Shown here: positions 45,737-57,526 of the stretch, piece by piece | Numbering within the stretch: position 1 is the first letter of the stretch | How the letters are laid out: each line of letters starts with the position of its first letter | NCBI RefSeq assembly: GCF_010015585.1 | Contig: NW_022985108.1 | Coordinates: 35,142-99,141, forward strand | Length of the DNA: 64,000 nt | Reading direction: 5' to 3' | Source: Eremomyces bilateralis CBS 781.70 | Lineage: Eukaryota; Ascomycota; Dothideomycetes; Eremomycetales; Eremomycetaceae | The notes under the pieces: generated by a model | The model's input: the letters and a program-made list of their open reading frames with translations, nothing else | Database searches by the model: none | What the model was told of the DNA's origin: nothing | Translations under genes and position numbers: made by a program

Positions 45737-46163
45737 TTTCAGATACGGTTGACCGACTGACTCAGGGGGGACTATATCAACACGAGTCTGGGTCCATTGG
45801 AGAAACGGGCCACATTTGCGTTTTTGTGTTTTTCAGCTAAAAGCGTTCGTATTATGCATAGCGTGATGGAGTTCCTTTATTTTCGGCTCGACGGGTTTCA
45901 GCATATGGTATGGGAATGGGCATTTATAACGGACGCGGGCGCGCGAATGGCGTCAGGCGGGATACCACAGGGCACAGGTACTTCGGTACAGGAAAAGGGC
46001 TTTCTGTACATTATCCGGACACTAAAAGGAACAGCAATATGTAAGTTGCAAACCATGATCGCTGGTGATATGCGACGCTCGCCTATTTAAACAATTACGC
46101 AATTCCTTTCTCCCCAAGCACGAATAACGCCATTAAACCATTCCCCCGGTCCTTGGACCACGT
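45737..46163. other. intergenic region between convergent TAF2 and SF3B1
   Basis: 427 bp holding two 3' ends. I see no gene and no clear hairpin. Confidence 0.45.
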
Positions 46164-49100
46164 TCATAGCACGATGAGAAGCTCATGCCTCGCCAACTTC
46201 TCATCCTCCATGTTCGGATAGTACGGCACCATCCCATCGGAATTTTGCACGTACGCATCATTGTACAGCCGCCAATACGGCTGCCGCACTTTCCTCGCCG
46301 GATGGAACAAGCCCGCCCACACATAGTTCATCACCATGCCGCTCCCCACCGTCATCCGCACCGCGTCGATCGCCTCGATGATCCGATCGATGACGTGCGG
46401 GCTCGTCTCGAAGATATTCGGGAAGAGCAGATTCAGAAGATGCAGCATGGCGTCCTCACATCCGAGGCCCACGACGCCCAACGCCACATGCTTGACGACC
46501 GACGCGGCGGTCTGCCGATGCACCTGATCGCGGTCGATCAGCGCGTCCTCCAGCAGCGGGGTAACAGCGTAGACGTAGTCCTTCGCCATCTCGCCGATGT
46601 ACTCGAAGAGGAAGGAGAGGGATTTGAGGACACCGTTTTGGACGTTGAGTTCGGGAACGCGGTATTCGTTCATGAGGGCGGGGAGCACGGTGAAGGGGGC
46701 GCAGGTCTCGGCGACGATGCCGATGGCGACAGCGGTGCAGACGCGGGACTGGCGTTCCTGGACGCGGAGGTTGTTGAGGAGGGTGGCGAGGACGTCCTGC
46801 GGGCCGATGGCCTTGGCGATGAAACCGAAGGTGTTGTTGGCGGCGCGGCGGATGCCCTTTTTGTGGGCCTTGAGCATGTCGAGGAGCTCGAAGCAGATGC
46901 GCATCCATTCGCGCGCGTTGACGGATTCGGGGCCGCGGTCAGCGATGCGGCCGACGAGGTCGATGGTGTTTTCTTGCACTTTTTCGTGCCGGTTGCGGAG
47001 GATGGGGGTGAGGCGGGGAAGGAGGTCTTTGATGGGAGGCTGCATTTGGTTGATGCCGACGACGGTGACAATGGAGCGTAGGGCACCGAGGATGGAGCCG
47101 AGAACTTCGGGGTATTCTTCTCCTAGGTACTCGTACAGGACCGTGCCGAGTTTTCCCATGAGGTGATCCTCGCCGCATTGCTTCATGATCATAGCGATGC
47201 GTGATACGAGATCGGCAGCCTGCTGTCGGACGGTAGGAGCCTTGTTGTTGAGGCGCCAGAGAATAGTGCTGACGATTTGAGCCAGGTATGGCTTGCATCG
47301 AGTGCCAAGTGCGTTGACGACGGTTCCGAAGCCATTGAGGAGGATGATGTCTTCGATACTTTGCTCCTGGAACGCGTGAAGAATACCGTCGACCAGTCTC
47401 TCCTCCAGCTTCTCACCAATATCAGCGGCACCGAGACTGGCCACCAATTTCTCGATCGTCTCGACGGTCATCTTCCGGTACGGCTCACTCTCGTCCTTGA
47501 GGTTGTTCACGACTCGTTCCAAGATCTCCCCAACACCAACCTTCTGGCCAAGGTCCACCGTCGTCTCGACCACTTGACGATAATTCCGCTTGTCCAACGC
47601 CATGCGCCGGACCCAGAAGCTCTTGAAGAAATCGGGGAGAACGGTCTCCTTGAGATAGCCAGCAGTCACACCCTCAGTGTTCGCGCACTGCGAGACGACC
47701 TTCAACACGACCTTCTTCATCTCCTCGTCGGGTGAAGAGAACTCTCGCAGAAGGATTTCCATGATCTGGCTGGTGTAGTAGTTGGCATATTCTTCGTCCA
47801 TCAGCGGAATGATATATCCCACGGCCTTCAAGAAGCCCGCCAATCCCTTGCCGCGTTGCTTCCTGGCGCCTGTCCAAAGCGGATTCAGGATCTCGTCAAA
47901 GCTCTCAATACCATACGGATTCGCCGCTTCCGCCAGCGCAGCGATGGCCAGCGACGTGACGGTCCGAACCTTCGCTTGCTCGTCGTTGAGATTGTCGCCG
48001 ATGCAGTCAACCAGTCCCTTGAGGTGGGGAAGGATGGCGCAGCCCATGAGGATCGGAATCTGCTGCACAATCTTGACACCGGTGTGTCGGGCCTGCCATG
48101 ATTTCTTGCTTCGACAAACCGCTCGCAGGAAGGGTAGAAGTGCGGGAATACCGAGGGCAGACGCGACGACCGCAAAGGCGCGCGCTGTAGTGTTTCGGAC
48201 ATACTCGTCAACGTGATCGATATCCGGGCGCATCGTGCTGATCATGTGTGCTAAACCAGCAGCCTTGCTAAGATTCGAGATGATTTCTCGGCCTTCCACT
48301 CGCGCATAGTAGTCCTGGTCGATCAACAGTGGCTCGATGACGACCAATATCTTGTGCACGTATGGTCGGACTAGATCGTCTAGCTTGTAGAGGATGCGAT
48401 CAATAACCTTGACTAGCAAATGTCGTTCTTGATCCTCCAATGTCTTCTCCATCAACAGTGGTAATATTTGGTTGAACAGGGGGCCGGCACCGAACTGCCT
48501 GGCGTTGTCGGTCAGCTGTCGTAAGGCAGTCTTTCGCATTGGCGGTGTGCCGTTCTTGACTTTGAGTAGTAGTCGCATGATCTTGCGCTCTTTCAACTCT
48601 TCAACAGACATCTCGTTCTCGTCCGCTCCGTCGACTAGCTTCCCGAAGTACGCCATATCTTCAGTCTTAAAGAATTGCAAGTCCCCCACGCCAGGAATTT
48701 CCGTTGGTAGCTGTTTGCCCAGCATCCTCTCATTCGCCGGCTCCTGCATCATGAACCCTCCGTATCCGCTCGTGGGCGTTTGCTGTATCGGAACCGCGCG
48801 ACGTACCCCAGCCTGGGTATACTGATACCCTGGCGGCGGCTCGAGGATCTTGTATCCTTCAGACGGAAGCAGCATGTCCAACTCTTCGTCCGAAAAAGCT
48901 GCTGCCCGACCCGAAATATCGGTTCCGAAGCCACTGGAAGGATGCGCTGGCGTTACCATCCCCGCGCCAGCGGCAGGCGTCGCGCCGCCTAATGCTGGAG
49001 CTTGGTCCCATCGTGATCGTCTCTTCGGTGCCTCCGCAGCTTCGGTTCCAGGGGCAGCGGGCGTCTCGTCCCAGCGGGACTTTTTCTTGGCAGCCTGCTG

Positions 49101-49838
49101 CTTCGCGGTGTCTTCGTCCGCAGCCGCTGCTGGAGTCTCCGTCCCAACATCCCACCTCTGCTTCCTCTTCCTCCCCGCGGCGACCGCGACGGCTGCGCCG
49201 GCCTCGCGATTCTCCTTGTCGCTTATGGTATCCTTCTTCAAAGTCGGTTCATGCTCGATCTGCATGGGCTCTCCCTTCTTCTCTCGATCTTCGAGGATCC
49301 GCTTGACCCGTTCCTCCTCTCTCTCGATATCCCTTTGCACCATGATTTCGCGATAGCTCTGACCTTCGCCTTCCGGGATGCCCGCTTGAGAATTCGCCGC
49401 AAATGCATCTGCCCTCGTCGGTGTGAGTGGGCCGCGATCATGCCTCCGTTTCTGATAGTCCGTCTCGCGCGACGCGATCTGCGCTTGTTTCTCCCGGCTC
49501 ATCAAGATGTCTTCTTCCTCCGTTTCTCCATGCGCAAACTCGTCCATCTGCGCGCGTGTGGCTGTATATTGTCCCACGAGCCGCCGGCTGCTATCGTCGC
49601 CGTTCATGCCGTCCATTTCCTCGTCATCACCGCCGACGGCGATGGACGTGTCGTAACCAGCAAACTTATCGAGGCCGTTTCGACTGTACAGTTCGGTGTC
49701 CATGGCATCAGTGAGAGAGGCTTTGGTATCGGCTCGTTGGTCGGACGAATCGAAAGCCTTGCCCTTCGACTTCGTGGCTGCGGCAGCATTGCGCTCCTGC
49801 TGGAGGCGCTTGACGGCCTCGAAATCGGCGTCGGACAT
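46164..49838 (-). CDS. SF3B1: splicing factor 3B subunit 1 (SF3B1/Hsh155/Prp10), U2 snRNP
   Basis: A single exon of 1224 codons. The N-terminal 330 residues are disordered and hold at least three U2AF-ligand-type R-W-D motifs ([30 protein letters not shown]) and several Thr-Pro sites, e.g. [13 protein letters not shown]. Then [18 protein letters not shown] marks the p14-binding region. From about residue 400 on is the HEAT-repeat superhelix, with [60 protein letters not shown] and the end [20 protein letters not shown]. The lysines at the human K666 and K700 hotspot positions are kept (HTGVKIVQQ and DEQAKVRT). The protein clamps the branch-site helix of U2 snRNA and intron. Intact, and notable for having no intron over 3.7 kb. 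Confidence 0.96.
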   Translation of the reverse strand: MSDADFEAVKRLQQERNAAAATKSKGKAFDSSDQRADTKASLTDAMDTELYSRNGLDKFAGYDTSIAVGGDDEEMDGMNGDDSSRRLVGQYTATRAQMDEFAHGETEEEDILMSREKQAQIASRETDYQKRRHDRGPLTPTRADAFAANSQAGIPEGEGQSYREIMVQRDIEREEERVKRILEDREKKGEPMQIEHEPTLKKDTISDKENREAGAAVAVAAGRKRKQRWDVGTETPAAAADEDTAKQQAAKKKSRWDETPAAPGTEAAEAPKRRSRWDQAPALGGATPAAGAGMVTPAHPSSGFGTDISGRAAAFSDEELDMLLPSEGYKILEPPPGYQYTQAGVRRAVPIQQTPTSGYGGFMMQEPANERMLGKQLPTEIPGVGDLQFFKTEDMAYFGKLVDGADENEMSVEELKERKIMRLLLKVKNGTPPMRKTALRQLTDNARQFGAGPLFNQILPLLMEKTLEDQERHLLVKVIDRILYKLDDLVRPYVHKILVVIEPLLIDQDYYARVEGREIISNLSKAAGLAHMISTMRPDIDHVDEYVRNTTARAFAVVASALGIPALLPFLRAVCRSKKSWQARHTGVKIVQQIPILMGCAILPHLKGLVDCIGDNLNDEQAKVRTVTSLAIAALAEAANPYGIESFDEILNPLWTGARKQRGKGLAGFLKAVGYIIPLMDEEYANYYTSQIMEILLREFSSPDEEMKKVVLKVVSQCANTEGVTAGYLKETVLPDFFKSFWVRRMALDKRNYRQVVETTVDLGQKVGVGEILERVVNNLKDESEPYRKMTVETIEKLVASLGAADIGEKLEERLVDGILHAFQEQSIEDIILLNGFGTVVNALGTRCKPYLAQIVSTILWRLNNKAPTVRQQAADLVSRIAMIMKQCGEDHLMGKLGTVLYEYLGEEYPEVLGSILGALRSIVTVVGINQMQPPIKDLLPRLTPILRNRHEKVQENTIDLVGRIADRGPESVNAREWMRICFELLDMLKAHKKGIRRAANNTFGFIAKAIGPQDVLATLLNNLRVQERQSRVCTAVAIGIVAETCAPFTVLPALMNEYRVPELNVQNGVLKSLSFLFEYIGEMAKDYVYAVTPLLEDALIDRDQVHRQTAASVVKHVALGVVGLGCEDAMLHLLNLLFPNIFETSPHVIDRIIEAIDAVRMTVGSGMVMNYVWAGLFHPARKVRQPYWRLYNDAYVQNSDGMVPYYPNMEDEKLARHELLIVL

Positions 49839-50304
49839 GTTGACATTTACTGCAGAGCTTTTCGACTCGATGGGCAGTGAGACAGGAGATGTGCCAGTTT
49901 GAGGTTGGAGGTTTGGGTCAATGAAGGTCGGGGTGTATGTTTCCCTTCAATCCAACAATCTGATGAGGTTGAGCCTCCAGGCGTTCCGTATGGAAATTTG
50001 GTGGAATGATACTGGTCACGTTACTTGAAGGGCCGTAATTTACTGGCCAATAATAGCTTATTTATTTCAAACTAAAATTTAGTCAGTATAACTAGGCCAT
50101 ATGCGGTCTAGCATTTGCAACCTCCCTGGCGCGATACGAAATCCAGTCGCGACTCCCGACATGTTGGCATTGTGAAGAGTTGGCGAGTGATGATCTATAT
50201 AACCATAATACCCGAACAACTACCCAAGTTCGACACTTATTCTCGTCTAAGAATCCAGAGCCATTTGCCAGATCATAGCAATCACCCCATCGCTTCCATT
50301 CACC
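49839..50304. promoter_or_regulatory. shared promoter region of SF3B1 (-) and the SDC1-like gene (+)
   Basis: 466 bp between divergent start codons. The centre (50030-50095) is A/T-rich, with AATAATAGCTTATTTATTTC. I cannot name a specific factor site. Confidence 0.5.
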
Positions 50305-50967
50305 ATGCAAGAGGCCACCGACGAAGGCGCATCCACGGCCCCCACGAACGGCACCACAAACTCCCCAGCAATCCCCGAACCACTCTCCCAGCCCGGCGCC
50401 GTATGTCCTATTCCTCCCATCTCCCTCACCCCATTCACCAGTCGCCTATACGTCGAGCCCCTCCCCGTGCCCCCTCACATCCAGCAATACCACCCTGCCA
50501 TCCTCTCCCCACTAACCCAATCCTTTTCCCAGGACCCCTCCACCGTCCCCCAACCACATCCACCACAGCAACAACAGCAACCGACCGCCTCCGCCTCCGC
50601 TGCTCCTGCAAACGCGAATCAGGCAATGGCTGGCTCCGGCCCCGGCCCCGGCCACTCGACCGCCTCGTCGCCGGCCCCTGCTGCCGCGAGAGGATCACCG
50701 CATCTGGGTCAACAGGCACAAGCGGCGGCGCTGCCTACACAGCCGGCGATTCATGGGTCGCCGACGAGGATATATTTGAATACGAATGTCACGCCTCATT
50801 TGTTGGAGGGGATGAAATACTTGGCGGTCAATGAGTGAGTGGATTGGTGGACGGTTCGGGTTTAGAGTGGGTGAGGTTGATGCTAATGGTTGAGTAGGCC
50901 AGAGAAGCCGCTGAAGTGGTTGTCGGAGTTCCTCGCGCAGAAGAGCGTTGAGATCGAAGGGGCATGA
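50305..50967 (+). CDS. SDC1: COMPASS subunit SDC1 (Dpy-30 family)
   Basis: Exons 50305-50834 and 50898-50967 give 199 residues; the 63-nt intron (donor GTGAGT, acceptor GAGTAG) splits the Dpy-30 motif. About the first 150 residues are disordered (Pro, Ala, Gln, Ser). The motif then reads TRIYLNTNVTPHLLEGMKYL, AVNE, and across the intron PEKPLKWLSEFLAQKSVEIE, which matches the Dpy-30 dimerisation helices (YLxxxVxPxLLxGMxxL and PxxPxxWLxxFL). Dpy-30/Sdc1 is a small subunit of the Set1/COMPASS H3K4 methyltransferase, binding the Bre2 (Ash2L) C-terminus. The total length is greater than yeast Sdc1 only because of the disordered N-terminus. Confidence 0.92.
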
Positions 50968-51335
50968 GGGCTTGGCGACTATGACGAACTGTTCGACAGA
51001 TGTTGGCAAGGTTCGTTTGACAGGCATGATGGATTCGGGACGCAGTCACATTGCACGGTCATATCAATTCAAAAGCATAGCGAGGAGTACGGATGATTTT
51101 GAGTTTGATATATTTGCATTGGACATCTACGACCCACGACAAGTGGTCCGGTCCGCTACAGCAATAGCAAGAATGCTATATTTTTCCTCCCCTCCTGGTA
51201 CACTTCTACATTTCCCGGCTGTACGCATCAAAGTAATCGACCTTGACGCCATTCAGATGATGCATATTGGCCATGAAGTGTGCCTGTCCAGCGCTCCGGG
51301 CCTTGGCCCCTTGCGACCTCTACCGCCATCGACGT
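50968..51335. other. intergenic region between convergent SDC1 and RPS13
   Basis: 368 bp with two 3' ends. A T-rich stretch near 51179-51186 follows the SDC1 end. No gene seen. Confidence 0.45.
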
Positions 51336-52047
51336 TTATGAGACGAGGGTGCTGGCAGTGGCGCTCTCGTACTTCCAGGTCGGGGCGACGACGCCAACAG
51401 ACTTGTAGTAACGGGAGAGACGGTGGATACGGGACTCGATGAGAATCATGCGGAACTTGGAGTCACGGTCCTTGCGGTTGCGCTCGAGATGCTTGCGGAC
51501 GGCGACGGCCTGGAGGAAGCGAGTCAGAAGGTTCACGGGCGGAAAGGCGGGAGTATGTGGTTACCTTTCGGATCAACATGTACAGATCCTCGGGGATCTC
51601 TGGCGCAAGGCCTGTTGTCACAACGTCAGTCATAGTTGACCAAACGAAGGCTCATAAGGACAATCGAGGTCATGATAAGTGAGGGAGTTTTTCTCGTCAC
51701 ATCAATCGCTCTCATGTCACTTGTTGTTGTCTCATACCATTGGACTTCAAGATCCTCAGAATCTTGTTACCTATTCAACTGTTAGCCATCCGTTCCCGCG
51801 TCCGTTTCACCAAGATTTCCTCCATGGAGGCTCTCCGTCACATACCAGTAACGATCTTCACCTGCGCAATTCCATGCGAATCCCTCAGGACAACACCAAT
51901 CTGCGACGGCGTGGCGCCCTTCTTGGCCAGCTTGCAGATCTGCTCCTCGACCTGGTCGGGGGTGGCCTTCAACCACGCCGGGGCGGTGCGGGAGTAGGGG
52001 ATGGTGGAGGACGATATGCCCTTGCCATTGCTGTGAAGACGACCCAT
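51336..52047 (-). CDS. RPS13: 40S ribosomal protein S13 (uS15)
   Basis: Exons 52047-51846, 51770-51738, 51611-51565 and 51509-51336 give exactly 151 residues, the universal length of eukaryotic S13. The exons are 202, 33, 47 and 174 nt and the introns 75, 126 and 55 nt. Sequence: [40 protein letters not shown], then short exons coding [11 protein letters not shown] and [15 protein letters not shown], then [20 protein letters not shown] and [20 protein letters not shown]. It binds 18S rRNA in the small subunit. The introns could carry a snoRNA, as in some ribosomal genes, but I see no C/D-box pair that convinces me. Confidence 0.96.
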
Positions 52048-53412
52048 GTTGGCGGTATGAAAATGAGAACCGGGAGACGAGTTCTTGGATGTCGAAGGTG
52101 GATGGAGTCGGAGGATGAAGTTCGAAGTTGGTGAGAGGAAATTTCGCTTGGGATTGTGGGTGGGGCTTGGCAATCACGTGGTCCGTGCGCCAACTTCCAC
52201 GACGTTTAAGAAAAGTTTCTGCCGTCAACAACAACTTCCTCCGTCACTCACTGACTTACAAATGGATTTCAAACTCAAAACAATGTCGTCAAGTCAGATA
52301 TCACGTATTTGGGTCAATTCTGATGACTCGACACATCAATGACCTCCACAATTTTTCAAGGTGGTGTAGATATTCGCCTCCGAACTCACAAATTATAAGG
52401 TAAGCTTCTTCCAGCACATGTTCCTTTTCAACGCGTTCTATGATGAGACCTTCATTACTTTTTTCTGGTACCTCTTATGCTAGCGGACTTTACAGTCCAC
52501 GATGATCTAAAAGGACTTCTGATCTACCGTTTTCACTCTCGTTCCTACTCGACATGGAGTTCTTGGGCAATGACTAACGGACATATCACAGATCACTTAG
52601 AACAACCCGAGACATGACATCGTATCGAGTATTAGACTTGTTCCATGTGTCATACACGGTAGGCGGCGACAGATCATGACCTAGGTGTTCCTTTAATACC
52701 CGAGTCTACAAATTGGCTGGTCCGACAAGTTTGCAATTTCATCATCTGTTGGCAGCAAGACGAACGGAATAGCATTTCCTGCCAAATTCACCCAACAATG
52801 AGCCACCTACAATTTCTGCTGTCCAATTCTTGCGTGTTTCTCTTTAGTAATAAACAACGTACCTTCGACAGTTAATCAAATGAAATATAAACGTCCAAAT
52901 TATCACCGTCCACCTGAGATATTTCTAATTCCCCCCGAGTCAAAGGGCTTCGACGGCTGTCCTTGAAGCCAGTCCGGCGCCCTGGTTGACCTGTATGAGT
53001 TCCGAGCTGTTCCAGTCTTCCACTCTTCACATGTATTATCGGCAATTTGTTCTATGGGCCTGGTGCCTCAATATTACGGGCGGGGCGACTGAACGAAAAG
53101 CATGGAAAGCAATGACTTGAGAGCGATGGGCTTCTACAATTTCAATATGATCTGACGCGTTTAAGACTAGTTAGCCGATTTGGTAGACTTTTAAGCTCAT
53201 TTCTGCAACAGCAAGAATCAGTTATGTACCTGAGACAAGGAGTGACTATATTCCATTTTGGCTCTAAGACTAAGAATAATAACCGCCCATAAACATCAAG
53301 GAAAAGTGTATGCTTGGTTGTGTTACATTGATCCAACCCCAGGCAGCCTCCCGTTCCAAATCTATTCAGATATATGATTAAAAGGCCACGATAGGATCGT
53401 CCACCGACAACC
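52048..53412. promoter_or_regulatory. intergenic region upstream of RPS13
   Basis: 1.37 kb between RPS13 and the 3' end of MDM38, both on the minus strand. It holds the RPS13 promoter. The rest appears non-coding, A/T-leaning and without a domain-bearing frame. Confidence 0.4.
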
Positions 53413-55080
53413 CTACTTGGAATCCTTCTCCTTTGATTCACCAGCCTTGTCATCTAACAGCGTCCCATTTTCCTTCTGCTGCACCTCCGCTTGCTCAACC
53501 GCCGCCTCCCTGTCATCCTTCTCATCGATGTTATCCACGTCGCGCACGCTAGCTTTCGCACTCAGCCCCTCATCCGCCTCGCGCTGCTCATTCTCCTCCT
53601 CAATCAACTCCTGCTGCTCCTTCAGCACCTCGAGCCTCTGCCTATTCGTCGCGGCGCCCTCGGCGGTATGCACCTCCAGCTCGATCTCATGGAACAGCTC
53701 CTCGGGGATGGAGCTGAGCACCGCTTGCAGGGCATCGATCTGGTTGGTGATCTCGGACTCCTTGCCGGTGGCGTAGACGAACGCATTCGCGAGGACAAGG
53801 AGCGTCGAGGGGACGCCGTATTTCAGGCGCAGGTCGAGCCACATCTGCAGGTCTTCGCGGAGGCGGGCGGGGGACACGCCCATGGTGCGGAGGCCGCGGC
53901 TGCCGCAGGCGAGCTGCAGTTCGGTGACGGAGAGAGTGTCGACGCCTTCGTAGGCAATGGCTTTGTCGTCGCGCTTGATTTGTCGCATGTGGTGTCGGAC
54001 CTGATAACGAAGGAACGTGTCGGGTCCGATGGGATTCAGGTTCATATAGCGGCAGATAGCTACCAGTTGTGGTCGTGACAGGTTGTCAAGAGTGAGATCG
54101 TCCTTGAAGACCTTGCACACTTTAATGACGTCCGACGGCGTCGGCGCCACGCCGGTAGTGCGCACTTTGCGGAAGAACTCCGTGAACTCCTCCTTCTGCG
54201 CATTGGCAGGTGTCACGGGGAGGCCGCTCTCTTTCAAGGTGTCCCGCAAGAAACTTGAGACTTCCTTGCGCGTCGCTCGGAGACGGGTGGCTTTAGCATC
54301 CTTTGCTTTTTGTCCCTCGTAGGTGCTAGGAAGAAGGTTGGGGAAGAGCTTCAGGGCCACGGGGAGAAGTAGCTCGGCGAATGGAACAATGAGGAATACA
54401 GAGAAAGGAACCAAACGACCAAGATCTTGGACAGTTCTTTGGAGCTATGAAATGTTAGTATCAGCCGCATCATAAAGACATTGCTTATTTACCTGTCGGC
54501 TTTCTCTCCGAGTTAGCTCATAGCCTGCTGCCATTTTAAGCGCAAGCTTTGAGCTAATCCTGACCTCGAATCCAAGGAGTTTTGTTCCATCCCAATAATG
54601 TGCCGCCTCTTTCTTAACCTTTTGCCATATGGTTATCTTCTTTTCGTCCTTCTTCTTCTCAGCCACGGCCTTCGCTCCGCTCTTCTCGCCTTCTGCAGCA
54701 AGTTCAGGCATAGACTGAAGCTCACCGGATTTTTCTTTCTGTGTAGCGGTCGATCCTGTCGAAGCGACATTGCCCTTCTCCATTACCTTCTTGGTAATAG
54801 AGCCGGGCTCGCTTAATGATGACACGCCATTCTGTGCCCCTTTCTCGCTACTCTGATCGTCCTTTGACAACGGCTTCTTCGCTTGATCGGAGTTAAAGCC
54901 AGGCGGAGGAAAGTTGCCCTGGGGCTTCGTCGAGGAATGAGTATCGGTAGAGTTGGCGCGATACGGCAGTAGGATTGCGATCGCAGGAACAGCGCCAGGG
55001 AGCGCACGACGCGATCTTGATATTCTGCTGCCTCTCACGAGCAGGGGAGCGATGCGGGATGTTGCGCGATTCGTATACAT
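53413..55080 (-). CDS. MDM38: LETM1-domain mitochondrial inner-membrane protein (MDM38)
   Basis: Exons 55080-54493 and 54444-53413 give 539 residues over a 48-nt intron with a CTAAC branch site. The N-terminus is basic and Arg/Ser-rich (MYTNRATSRIAPLLVRGSRI), a mitochondrial presequence, followed by a disordered Lys/Ser/Glu linker. KITIWQKVKKEAAHYWDGTK leads into the LETM1 domain. The single membrane span is LVPFSVFLIVPFAELLLPVA at about residues 207-226, and the matrix ribosome-binding-like part holds LSRPQLVAICRYMNLNPIGP and LSVTELQLACGSRGLRTMGV. A Glu/Lys-rich coiled coil ends the protein. Mdm38/Letm1 acts in mitochondrial K+/H+ exchange and binds mitoribosomes for insertion of new inner-membrane proteins. 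There is no EF hand, as in other fungal members. Confidence 0.94.
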
Positions 55081-56259
55081 CGCGAGCCAGCTGTTGCGCC
55101 GGCTACTGTAATTGTTTTGACAGCGCAGATACTCTTGACAGTTAGATGGGGAGATGGGAGATTGATGAAATGGAGTTGGAAACTACACATGTATCGCGGC
55201 TTCGGACAGGTCATTGTTGGAGGATGTGAAGATTACGTCGGAGTATTTTACATCCCGAAACAGGTTAGCGTTAATATCTAGCGCGCAGCACAAGGTTCCA
55301 GAATCCAGAATCCTGACTGCCCGTTCCGTTCGACGCATCGATCCATTCGCGTCTGATCGCCGATTATTACCGTCTCGAACCTCCGGGTCCGCTCCAAATT
55401 CCTATTCAACAGTTCAATGACAGTCCTCAGGTTGCTGGGTATGTTGGTCCAAACGCAAGAGATTTATATTATTCTTCCGAAGGGTCAGTAATGGGTCGAA
55501 TTATTCCAACTGCTCGTCACAACATATTAGACCCAACGAAACAAGCGAGACATCATGCGCCATCTGGTGTGGAGGAAGTCGATGACGCTTCACCTTTGAC
55601 ATCAACCTCTAGCAGGCATGGTATACGGAAATGTTATAATGTGGCCTAGTATGCGGCTATACCTATTGTTTGGACCATCGGCAGTTCTCGTACAAGTCGA
55701 GACACAAGGTGACACAGACTGTATTGAATTCTGTCGGCGAAACTATACAGATTCCCTTCTCTGGAGAAGGTCTCTGTTCTTCTTGCTCTACGAAAGAGAA
55801 ATTTATGTAACAGAGGTCAGACGAGTGGCTTGCCTTTTACCGCGTCAAGTCCAGAAACCGTCACAGGGAGAGGTAATCTCATTTCAAAAATATACAGCTA
55901 TATATGTTAAACCGCCATAAGGCGTAACGTAAGGGCACTTTGTACTCCGAAGTACGGCCAGCATACTGTACGATTCTTAATGCTCCCCATCTCAGAGACG
56001 AGCCCAGCTTGAATAAAGGAAATGGTGGTGTCAAATCCAACCAGTTGACATGCATACTGTTGGGGTATCATCACGGTCGCCAAATGCTGCTTTGTTTGGC
56101 AAACGAACAAATCACCTCACGAAGAATCGGCTAACTTACAATAGTTATACAAAAGAATTGTCCATCTAAATTGGCGAGGATAAGAGGAAGGATCGGGTGG
56201 AGATTCAGTAGGGGTAACAAGTCCTCAAGGTCAAAGATGTCTCGGGTATCGGTTGACCC
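55081..56259. other. intergenic region upstream of MDM38, start of the accessory-like end of the window
   Basis: 1.18 kb with the MDM38 promoter. I see no gene, repeat or element in it. Confidence 0.4.
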
Positions 56260-57179
56260 TCACCCGGTGACATCAGCAAGGAACTTGCTACCTTGATCTA
56301 TAAATCGGAACGTGAGCCCAGCAATGGTCTGGTCCGCGTTCACAATCCGAATCACATAGCGAACCACTTCATAATTTCCGGTCTCATAGACCCGGAGTTC
56401 CTGCTCCTGCCCTGAAGATTCCACCAAATATGCATGGCCATGCACGGTGGAGCTGACGTCGCGTCCACGAGGGCATGGTATTTCTCCGCCTAGATTCAGA
56501 TGGAACTACCTGTGACCGAAGATGGCTCATGGCTGGCTTCGACTTCAGCTGCAAGAGACGGGCAAGCCGATCGGGCTCGGTCAGTGAGCCGTAGAAGAAG
56601 AAGTACATAGGAAACTCCTTTTGCGTAGGACGCGGTGCATTCTTGCAGTCGGTCAGCCGGTCCTGGGGCAGTGTGATCTTCAACCCCAGAGTTGGGTGAA
56701 TCGAGTGCGCGCAGAAATTTTCGCGATCGAGATCGAGACAATGGTGGCCCTAAATGAGGATGTCGCGAAGAAGCTCAAGATCCGGGATTTCGCAGCGCCA
56801 TCGACCATGGCGAAGCACGCAGGCGCACCGTCTTCTTCGCTCTCATTTGTGCCGTTTCTGGCATGCACTTCAGTGCCAACGATCTCCTTCAGGGCTTGGG
56901 GCGACTGTAGTGGAGCAGCAACCTGCAGGGAGTACTCGTAGCTCTCCTTATTGTGCCCTGGGTGCATGCTGCAAATAATTTCCCAATGCCCTTTCGGGAT
57001 CCTGAGACAATCCGGACTATCCCTGTGATCTTTGATGCGCTCCAGATATTCACCCTGTGTGAGTCCAAAGAGCCGTACCCATCGTTGCTGCTCTTCGATA
57101 CTGATATCCTGGTCAGCGGAGAATTCGCCGGTGGCCGCAGGCCCGCAGCCAAAAGCTCGAGCTCTGAAAGGGGGTCCAT
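56260..57179 (-). pseudogene. AIG2/gamma-glutamylcyclotransferase-like gene, broken by several frameshifts
   Basis: The pieces lie in order on the minus strand but in different frames. From 57179: MDPLSELELLAAGLRPPANS; in another frame EEQQRWVRLFGLTQGEYLER, CLRIPKGHWEIICSMHPGHN and SFRATIVSISIAK; in another frame from about 56690 LPQDRLTDCKNAPRPTQKEF, then YFFFYGSLTEPDRLARLLQL; and in the last one HGHAYLVESSGQEQELRVYE, TGNYEVVRYVIRIV up to a TGA at 56260. FFYGSL and the YETGNYEVV end are the two marks of AIG2-like (GGCT-fold) proteins of fungi. At least three frame changes are needed (near 57110, 56700 and 56480), and no intron with good ends repairs them all. It is therefore most likely a decayed gene. 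The enzyme's substrate in this fungal subfamily is unknown to me. Confidence 0.7.
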
Positions 57180-57526
57180 AGCGCGTAGAATATGTCACAT
57201 ATGCACATTGTACAAAGGGTCCGTTTATGTTTCTAGACACAGTTGCGAAATGCGCCTCTTAAAATCCTGGTGGAACAGGATCCCTTGTGCTCCGACTCAT
57301 GCTCTTTTGCAGGCAACAGGACTGATGCACTCCAGTACCATAGAAATCACGGCATTACAGCCAATAGCAGCCCAGATATAAAGTTAGAATTTCCAAATCG
57401 ACTCGAGGAGGGGAGTGAAACCACTGAAACTGGAAACAAAAAGAATATAATTTGGAGATCGAGGAGCTGGTAACTTCCCACCTCCGGTTTAGCCCCCCTC
57501 CTTTCGGGTTTAGCGCCGCCAAGCTC
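57180..57526. other. gap between the two pseudogenes
   Basis: 347 bp without a coding frame I can support. Confidence 0.4.

Noticed and set aside
46185-47166. Plus-strand frames opposite SF3B1
   Set aside because: They mirror highly conserved SF3B1 codons and carry no own domain.
56680-57240. 186-codon minus-strand frame as a separate intact gene
   Set aside because: It has no ATG at its start, and its sequence is the middle part of the AIG2-like gene that continues in other frames on both sides.
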